A stretch of DNA of 52,889 nucleotides from Halobacteriales archaeon QH_6_64_20. GTDB taxonomy: Archaea > Halobacteriota > Halobacteria > Halobacteriales > Halococcaceae. Shown piece after piece: positions 47,370-52,889 of this stretch. The DNA lies in NCBI GenBank assembly GCA_003021235.1, contig PXQR01000111.1, positions 27,454 through 80,342 of the forward strand. Reading direction: 5' to 3'. Numbering within the stretch: position 1 is the first letter of the stretch; the number at the start of each line of letters is the position of its first letter. A program made the position numbers and the translations under genes. The notes beneath the pieces are model-generated. The model saw only the letters and a list, made by a program, of their open reading frames with translations, had not been told where the DNA came from and did no database searches.

Positions 47370-47484
47370 GTAAACATATACTCGACGGTCGGAAAGAGTG
47401 TTATGGGCGCGATAGCAACCCAGCGATTCGAGGCGGCCGCTATTATCGTTCTGTCGCTGGAATACGAGCCGACTTTTCAGTGAA

Positions 47485-47844
47485 CTACCGCCGTCGGATG
47501 TTGTACTCCTGGGAGTCGGGTTTCAGTTCCTGAAGGAGGTCACGCATCTGGTCCTCGTCGATCTGGTCGCCGAGCCGGCCGCTCCGGGCGAGCGCGAGCA
47601 CCTGTTGTTCGACCTGATCGGCGAAGTCGGGTTTGGACATCCGCACCGAATTGAGCCGCTTTCTCGCCCCATCGGTGAGGTGCTTGCGGAGCTGAGCCTT
47701 TTTTTGTGCTTCTGCCTGCTCGCGTTGGGCCTGCTGGGCCTCGCGGGCGGCTTCCGAATCCCCGCCACCCTGTTGTTCCTGAAGCTGTTCGAGCCGTTCC
47801 CGTCGGAGCTGTTCGATGTCTTCCTCGCTTCCGTCGCCGCTCAT
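47485..47844 (-). CDS. PDCD5/TFAR19-like DNA-binding protein
   Basis: A 119-aa archaeal homolog of PDCD5. The helical core shows [20 protein letters not shown] and the basic [21 protein letters not shown], followed by [39 protein letters not shown] and the C-terminal YNIRRR. These small proteins bind DNA or the translation apparatus and usually lie near ribosomal protein genes; here S19e is about 1.3 kb upstream on the same strand, with phzF between them. ATG 47844 gives the typical family start ([13 protein letters not shown]). Confidence 0.9.
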   Translation of the reverse strand: MSGDGSEEDIEQLRRERLEQLQEQQGGGDSEAAREAQQAQREQAEAQKKAQLRKHLTDGARKRLNSVRMSKPDFADQVEQQVLALARSGRLGDQIDEDQMRDLLQELKPDSQEYNIRRR

Positions 47845-48052
47845 ACCTCCACTTGGGGCCACACGAGTAAAAAACCACACGGAGCGCGTAGGCTCGAACC
47901 CGCTCGTGCGGGACGACTACCCCGTCCTTTCGATCCGGCCGGTCCCGACGTCGGATGATCGAGTCCTCGGTGTGGTCGATCCGATGGAACTGCACCGACC
48001 GTATCGGCCGTACCGGGCATATCGACCGTACTGGCCGGCGACGACCGTATGC

Positions 48053-49093
48053 TTACAGCAACTCGCCCGTCGCGACCGGGATCACCCGGCCGCCTACGTA
48101 CACGTCGATCACGGTCTCGCTTCCGTTGCTTCCGTCGCTTCCGTTGCTTCCGTCGCTTCCGTTGCTTCCGTCGCTTCCGTTGCTTCCGTCCTCGCTTTCG
48201 TTCTCGTTTCCCGTGCCGTCGACGTCCTCGGACCCCGATCCGTCCGCCGCGTCCTCGGTGCGGAGATAGAGCAACGACGGCCGATCGAGTTCGTAGCCCT
48301 GTTCGACGCGGACGTCGATCGCCGGCGAGCCGAAAAAGCGCTTGCGGGCGAGGTAGGCTGCGAGACAACCGTTCGACGAGCCGGTTGCGGGGTCCTCGGG
48401 AACCCCGTGAACCGGCGCGAACACCCGAACGTGCAGGTCGTTGTCGCTCTCGACGGTCTCGGGACAGAAGACCAGGACAGTTTCAGCGTCGCTCGCCTCG
48501 ATCAGCTCCCGATAGTGCTCGTCGTCGATCCGTGCCCGCCGGACGGCGTCGAGCGACCGGCACGCGAGAACGAGCGTCGGCAGTCCCGTCGAGACGACCC
48601 GGGGCGCGAACTCCCCGTCGAGATCCGGTTCGTCGAGGTTCACCGCCCTCGCCGCGAGTACGGGCTCGACCCGCTCGCCGAAGGAGGGGTCGGGCTGGCG
48701 CATCCAGAACAGCTCGTCGTCGCCCTCGCCCTCGATCGTTACCGGCACCTCCCCGACGCCGAGCGAGAGCGCGATCTCGTCGCCCGGTTCGTCGGTTTCC
48801 CCGTCTCCGTCCTCAGCACTGTCGAGAACCCGCTCGCGGAGTACGGACGCGGTGCCGAGCGTCGGGTGGCCGGCGAAGGGCAGTTCGGTCTCAGGCGTGA
48901 AGATTCGTACCGGATAGCCCTCCCCGGTCGGCGTCGCCGATTCGATAAAGGTCGTCTCCGAGTAGTCCATCTCCGCTGCGATCCGTTGCATCTCGCTGTC
49001 GGAGAGGTCCCCGGCATCCCACACGACGGCTAACTGATTGCCCGTGTACCGTTCCTCGGCGAAGACGTCGACGATGTGAAAGGGACGAGACAT
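48053..49093 (-). CDS. PhzF-type isomerase-like protein with a repeat insert
   Basis: A 346-aa member of the PhzF/diaminopimelate-epimerase-like fold. It opens [20 protein letters not shown], with the catalytic Glu46 in [23 protein letters not shown], and [20 protein letters not shown]. The substrate of most family members is unknown. Near the C terminus, between SLLYLRTED and [16 protein letters not shown], a 45-residue Asp/Glu/Ser/Gly/Asn insert is encoded in part by four 18-bp repeats (48121-48192). The start ATG is at 49093; S19e follows upstream in the same direction. Confidence 0.87.
   Translation of the reverse strand: MSRPFHIVDVFAEERYTGNQLAVVWDAGDLSDSEMQRIAAEMDYSETTFIESATPTGEGYPVRIFTPETELPFAGHPTLGTASVLRERVLDSAEDGDGETDEPGDEIALSLGVGEVPVTIEGEGDDELFWMRQPDPSFGERVEPVLAARAVNLDEPDLDGEFAPRVVSTGLPTLVLACRSLDAVRRARIDDEHYRELIEASDAETVLVFCPETVESDNDLHVRVFAPVHGVPEDPATGSSNGCLAAYLARKRFFGSPAIDVRVEQGYELDRPSLLYLRTEDAADGSGSEDVDGTGNENESEDGSNGSDGSNGSDGSNGSDGSNGSETVIDVYVGGRVIPVATGELL
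48121..48192 (+). repeat. 18-bp tandem repeat, four copies, inside phzF
   Basis: The unit TTCCGTTGCTTCCGTCGC occurs at 48121, 48139, 48157 and (last two bases changed) 48175. On the coding strand it gives alternating Gly-Ser-Asn and Gly-Ser-Asp. The near-perfect copies suggest recent slippage. Confidence 0.95.
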
Positions 49094-49158
49094 GGGGCAA
49101 GGCGTCGACCCGTAGCGACGAAAGCCTCGGGCCTCGGCTTCACGTTCGGCCGACCTAC

Positions 49159-49614
49159 TCAGGCGTAGCGTTCGAGTTCCGGACGGTCGAGGTCCTCTAA
49201 GACTTCGCCGGCGGTCTCGTCGAGCAGTGCTCGTCCGTCCGCGGAGATCCGTCGGCCCTCGCCCTCGGCGTGGTCGACGTAGCCCGCTTCCTCTAACTGC
49301 TGGAGGATCGTGCGAACGATCTTTCCGCTTCCCTGCGTCGAGCGCGGCGGGGCGGTGCGATACCTGGTCGAGCCCTGCTTCGTGCCGCCGTACTCGCTAC
49401 GCAAGCGCTCGACGCCGATCGGACCGGATTTCGCGACCTTCCTGAGCACGCTCGCGGCGCGTCGTTCCCAGAAGTCGGCCTCTTCGGGTGGGAGTTCGCG
49501 GCCGGCGCCGGTCTTCGCGAAGGTCGCCCACGGCGGTGCGTCTACGTCCTCGGCGAGACGCTCGGCCAGCACCTCGTAGAGCGCGTCGGCCGGCACGTCG
49601 TAGAACGTCGTCAT
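49159..49614 (-). CDS. rps19e: Ribosomal protein S19e
   Basis: An archaeal/eukaryotic-type small-subunit protein needed for 40S-like subunit maturation. The 151-aa protein starts MTTFYDVPADALYEVLAERL, then PPWATFAKTGAGRELPPEEADFW, the winged-helix-like core RAASVLRKVAKSGPIGVERL, the family signature SEYGGTKQGSTRYRTAPPRS and IVRTILQQLEEAGYVDHAEG. A TATA-like GTTAAGTTT (49645-49637) lies 27 bp before the ATG. Confidence 0.95.
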   Translation of the reverse strand: MTTFYDVPADALYEVLAERLAEDVDAPPWATFAKTGAGRELPPEEADFWERRAASVLRKVAKSGPIGVERLRSEYGGTKQGSTRYRTAPPRSTQGSGKIVRTILQQLEEAGYVDHAEGEGRRISADGRALLDETAGEVLEDLDRPELERYA

Positions 49615-49636
49615 AGGTGAAAATAGCTCGACGGCG

Positions 49637-49645
49637 AAACTTAAC
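49637..49645 (-). promoter_or_regulatory. TATA-like box of rps19e
   Basis: GTTAAGTTT on the minus strand, centred 27 bp before the ATG at 49614, indicating a leaderless transcript. Confidence 0.45.
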
Positions 49646-49777
49646 CTCGTCGTCTCGACCCCGCTTTTCGCCGGTGTTACCGTCGCCGTTGTCGTTGTCG
49701 TCGTTGTCGCTACCGTTTAGCGCCGTCGCCATCGCTGTCGTTAGCCGTCAGCGTTACTGTCGCCGCCGAGCGTTCTC

Positions 49778-50797
49778 TCAGGCCTCGGCGCGGTTGACGC
49801 CGAGCGCCGCGGCGGTACCCCCGCCGACGACGGTCGGCAACACGTACGTTGCCCCGCGATGGATCGCCACGGCGGCGGTCGCGGTCGCCGAATCGATGCC
49901 GAAGGCCACCAGCAGGAGAATCAACACCGCCTCGACGCCGCCCAACCCGCCCGGAAGGGGAGTGATACCGGCGATCGCGCCGACGGGAATGGCGACGAGC
50001 ACGACCGCGAAGTTCGCGCTCACTCCGAGTGCGAACAACGAGAGCCACAGCGACGTGGCGAGTCCGATCCAGCCGAGCGTCGAGAAGCCGAGCGCCAGCG
50101 CCAGCGTCTCCCGATCGCCGGCCACCCGATCGACGGCGGTGAAAAAGCCCTCGACCCGTGCTTCGAGCGCTCCGGCCTCGGGCGGCGACAGTCGGGGGAC
50201 GAGTTTTCCGAGCGCCTGAAGCACCGGCGTCAGCACGTCGATCGTTCGCGCCTCGATAGCGTAGCGGTGGCGCCATCCCAGAAAGGCACACACCGGAAGC
50301 GCGATCGCGATCGCGACGACTGCGGCGGCCGCGAATTCGAGCCGGCGGCCGAGCGTGATCGTCGCGGCGAAATAGCTCACTCCGACGAGGGCGAGCATCG
50401 TCGAGGGCACGAAGTTGAGCGCGTCGACGCTCGCGATCGCCGCCAGTCCCGTCTCGTACTCGCTCCGGGAGGCCCGCGAGATCAGCAGGGCAGAAACCGG
50501 CTCGCCGCCGGCTTGGCCGAAGGGCGTGACGTTGTTCGCAAAGGTCGCTGCGGCGTAGACGAACACGGCCGTCGGCGCAGTGATCGTCGCGCCGAGCGCC
50601 GTGAGTACAGTTCGGAGCGACAGTCCCCACGCCGACAGCCACGCGATCGCGACCGCCCCGATACCGAAGAGGACGCTCGTCCGTGCGTTGACCAACGCCG
50701 TGAGCACCTCGCCGATGCCGACGAACCAGAAGAGCACCGCGAGAACGACGAGCGCGCCACAGAAGCCGACGATCGTCGCTCTGAGATCGCCGTTCAT
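49778..50797 (-). CDS. UPF0104 / lysylphosphatidylglycerol synthase-like membrane protein
   Basis: A 339-aa membrane protein with about eight helices, of the UPF0104 family related to the membrane domain of lysyl-PG synthases (flippase-like). Landmarks: FCGALVVLAVLFWFVGIGEVL at the start, FVYAAATFANNVTPFGQAGGEP (family signature), FLGWRHRYAIEARTIDV, and VAIPVGAIAGITPLPGGLGGV near the end. It may move lipid-linked or polar lipid molecules; the substrate is not known. It is followed by S19e on the same strand. Confidence 0.85.
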   Translation of the reverse strand: MNGDLRATIVGFCGALVVLAVLFWFVGIGEVLTALVNARTSVLFGIGAVAIAWLSAWGLSLRTVLTALGATITAPTAVFVYAAATFANNVTPFGQAGGEPVSALLISRASRSEYETGLAAIASVDALNFVPSTMLALVGVSYFAATITLGRRLEFAAAAVVAIAIALPVCAFLGWRHRYAIEARTIDVLTPVLQALGKLVPRLSPPEAGALEARVEGFFTAVDRVAGDRETLALALGFSTLGWIGLATSLWLSLFALGVSANFAVVLVAIPVGAIAGITPLPGGLGGVEAVLILLLVAFGIDSATATAAVAIHRGATYVLPTVVGGGTAAALGVNRAEA

Positions 50798-50941
50798 TGC
50801 TCTCCCAACGACTGTACTCGGCTTGAACCCTCCGAAACGTAATTACCGTGTCCTATCGGCGTTCCGACCCGGCTCCGACCGACGGGGACCGCCGGATCGG
50901 ACCGACCCGGTTTTTGTCCTCCACGCGTCGGTGAAGTACAT

Positions 50942-51814
50942 ATGAACGAACGGGATGCACTGCAATCGATCGCGGCGTGGCTCCCGGCCGCCGGCGACGA
51001 CGCGGCGGTCGTCGGCGAGAACGTGCTCACGACCGACATGCTCCACGCGAGCACCGACTTCCCTGCAGGCGTCACCCGCTACACCGCGGGCTGGCGATCG
51101 GTCGCCGCGTCCCTGTCCGACGTCGCGGCGATGGGCGCACAAGCAGTCGCGAGCGTCGCGGTCTACGGTGCCCCGGCGTTCGACGAAACCGAACTCTCGG
51201 ATTTCGTCGCGGGCGCACGGGACGCCTGTGAAGCCGTCGGCGCGGCGTACGTCGGGGGCGACCTCGACACTCACGAGGAGTTCACCGTGTCGACGACGGT
51301 GCTCGGACGGGTCGACGAACCGGTCTTCCGGTCGGGCGCGTCGCCGGGCGACCGACTCTATACCACCGGCACGCTCGGACGGAGTGCGGTAGCACTCGGG
51401 CTGTTCGAGGCCGGCGACCCCGAGCGGGCGAACGACCTGTTTCGGTTCACCCCGCGCGTCGAGGCGGGAACCGCGCTTCGCCCGCACGCGAGCGCGATGA
51501 TGGATATAAGCGACGGGCTCGCCCGCTCCGTACACCAACTGGCCGACGCGAGCGATTGTGGGTTCGACGTCGAGTCGCCGCTCCCGATCGATGACCGCCT
51601 GGGCGAGGTCATCGACGACGCCGCCGAGGCCCGTGAACAGGGAATCACCTTCGGCGAGGACTTCGAACTCCTCGTGACGGTCCCCGAGAGCGCGACCGCC
51701 GCCGTCGAGTCCGCGTCGCTTCCGACCGCCCTTACTCCGATCGGCCGCGCCGTCGGTGAGGGAATAACGCTCGACGGCGACGCGCTCGGCGATCGTGGGT
51801 ACACCCACGGATAG
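50942..51814 (+). CDS. thiL: Thiamine-phosphate kinase
   Basis: ThiL phosphorylates thiamine monophosphate to thiamine diphosphate, the last step of cofactor synthesis. The 290-aa protein has DDAAVVGENVLTTDMLHAST near the N terminus (metal site), FPAGVTRYTAGWRSVAASLSD, YVGGDLDTHEEFTVSTTVLG, the PurM-like core SAMMDISDGLARSVHQLAD, and FGEDFELLVTVPES. The frame is complete. The ATG at 50942 is preceded by an ACATA stretch. It is divergent from the UPF0104 gene. Confidence 0.93.
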   Translation: MNERDALQSIAAWLPAAGDDAAVVGENVLTTDMLHASTDFPAGVTRYTAGWRSVAASLSDVAAMGAQAVASVAVYGAPAFDETELSDFVAGARDACEAVGAAYVGGDLDTHEEFTVSTTVLGRVDEPVFRSGASPGDRLYTTGTLGRSAVALGLFEAGDPERANDLFRFTPRVEAGTALRPHASAMMDISDGLARSVHQLADASDCGFDVESPLPIDDRLGEVIDDAAEAREQGITFGEDFELLVTVPESATAAVESASLPTALTPIGRAVGEGITLDGDALGDRGYTHG

Positions 51815-51989
51815 AGCGGAGCGGTCGGCGAAACCGAACTCTCGGAAATTCTATATCGAAACGACGATTGACGGGTGCCACGACACCGACTCGTGAGCCG
51901 ATCGTTGGGGGCCCGACTGCCGGCGCGTTCGGCCCTCGGTCGTCGGGCGGGAACGCTCCGGATCGACCCCGTTCTCCGAAACCGAACGA

Positions 51990-52811
51990 TCACTCCTCGG
52001 CGGCGTCGACGACCTCGTAGCCGAGGTTCGCCTCGCGGAGCCGGTTGGCGTGTGCCGATAGCTCGCTCGTGACCGCGATCAACAACACGTCGAGGCTCTT
52101 CGTCGCCGCTCTCGGACGGCGTGGGGCGTCCCGAACCAGGCGTCGGGTTCGATCGACGCCCGGCGGGCCGCGACGAGCGTTTCGATCCCGGCGGTCGCGA
52201 CCAGATCGCGACTCGCGGCGAGGTCCGCGAGCACCGCCGTGTCGGCCGCGTCGCTCCCGCCCTCTCGTGTGGGAGGAATCGAGACGACCGTCACCGTCCC
52301 GAGATCGTAGTCGAGCACGCCCTCGGAGTTCGTCACCCCGACGTCGCCGCCGGCCTCGGCGTCGGTCACCGCGACCGCGGTCGCACCGCCGTTGTCGTCG
52401 GCCGTCGCTCGGAGTGTGCCCTCACCCATCGTCAACGAGACGAGCTGTCCCTCGTCGATGGGCGTCGTCGCGATCGCCGTCTCGACGTCGACCCGGCCGA
52501 TCACGTCCGTCGAAACGTGCTCGACGAGATCGCGCAACGCGTCGGTCTGTGAGATGAGCCAGTCGACGCCCTCGTTGGTGACCGTATAGCGCCCCCGACC
52601 GCTCGTCTCGACGTAGCCCTCCTCAACGAGGCCTTTGAGGTAGTCGCTCACGGCCTGGGGGGATAACATCGATGGCCTCTGCGATCTCCTGTTGGCTGAC
52701 CGCCGGCTGTCGTTCGGCGATTCCCACTAAGATCTCGTAGCGGGTGGCGTTGCGCTTGCTCCGGAGCACGCCGGCGTTCGCGGCCGCCTCGGCGTTCGCC
52801 TCGCGCGCCAT
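51990..52811 (-). pseudogene. MarR-type winged-helix regulator, two frameshifts
   Basis: From ATG 52811: SKRNATRYEILVGIAERQPA and SQQEIAEAIDV, the start of a winged helix, then the frame shifts at about 52667 (a stray base in GATGTTATCCCCC). The next frame continues exactly as expected: SPQAVSDYLKGLVEEGYVE, GRYTVTNEGVDWLISQTDA, an alpha/beta ligand domain (VDVETAIATTPIDEGQLVSL, DLGTVTVVSIPPTREGG, AASRDLVATAGIETLVAAR) to AWFGTPHAVRE. There a missing G (about 52105) shifts the frame again; AATKSLDVLLIAVTSELSAH and the end DAAEE follow in the third frame to TGA 51992-51990. Normal length would be about 272 aa. Confidence 0.72.
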
Positions 52812-52889
52812 CGACGGTACTGAGCACCGTTAGTTCAAGTAGCTTCGTGCTATCGCTACTGGACTCGCCTCGAATCGGTCGCTGGCGCT

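Noticed and set aside
47816-49033. 405-codon plus-strand frame
   Set aside because: Antisense to phzF; its repeated Ser-Val-Ala stretch is just the other strand of the 18-bp repeat.

Overview
This 52.9-kb window is chromosomal DNA of a halophilic archaeon (class Halobacteria). The DNA is GC-rich, the proteins are strongly acidic with Asp/Glu/Ser/Gly tails, there are many twin-arginine (Tat) signals, and TATA-like boxes sit about 26 bp before start codons as expected for leaderless archaeal mRNAs. The gene set is haloarchaeal: glutamate-cysteine ligase, archaeal CoaD, proteasome-activating nucleotidase, GTP cyclohydrolase III, Nop5/fibrillarin, S19e, PDCD5-like protein, DUF7576-type zinc finger and DUF7282-type domains. 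I cannot name the genus from sequence alone.

Layout. 1-900: a decayed IS1595-type transposase, then tRNA-Leu(UAG) with a 24-bp copy of its 3' end 112 bp away (att-like scar). 950-6450: MOSC protein, mini-TFB, CoaD, HTH regulator, GshA, and the box C/D sRNP pair nop5-flpA, in which flpA is broken. 6600-13450: ABC exporter, PRC-barrel-like protein, a PTPS-like / glycosyltransferase / methyltransferase cluster, GTP cyclohydrolase III and a CBS-zinc-ribbon protein. 13600-19950: a branched-chain amino-acid-type (Liv) ABC system, livHMGF on the minus strand, facing a substrate-binding lipoprotein whose two halves are in swapped order (a natural circular permutation); an HPP-family pseudogene lies between. 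20180-26390: phosphoglycerate kinase, GNAT, tRNA-Thr(UGU), a decayed DUF4397 protein, small membrane proteins, a flavin reductase and a Tat-exported polysaccharide deacetylase. 26470-34400: a MacB-type ABC pair, a zinc-finger protein, a histidine kinase with an altered receiver domain, prepilin peptidase, a dead pilin gene and a 2Fe-2S ferredoxin. 34850-44305: small zinc proteins, a membrane protein facing a truncated thioesterase, a ferritin-like Tat protein, PAN, PepF, a membrane protein and a frameshifted M28 peptidase. 44379-52811: truA-hisS, DUF502 protein, PDCD5-like protein, PhzF, S19e, UPF0104 protein, ThiL and a doubly frameshifted regulator.

Two things stand out. The first is the circularly permuted binding protein beside an intact Liv operon. 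The second is the number of broken genes: IS transposase, flpA, HPP, DUF4397, pilin, thioesterase, M28 peptidase and regulator. Several breaks are single-base losses in short runs, so either the strain is undergoing pseudogenization or the consensus carries indel errors; raw reads would decide.
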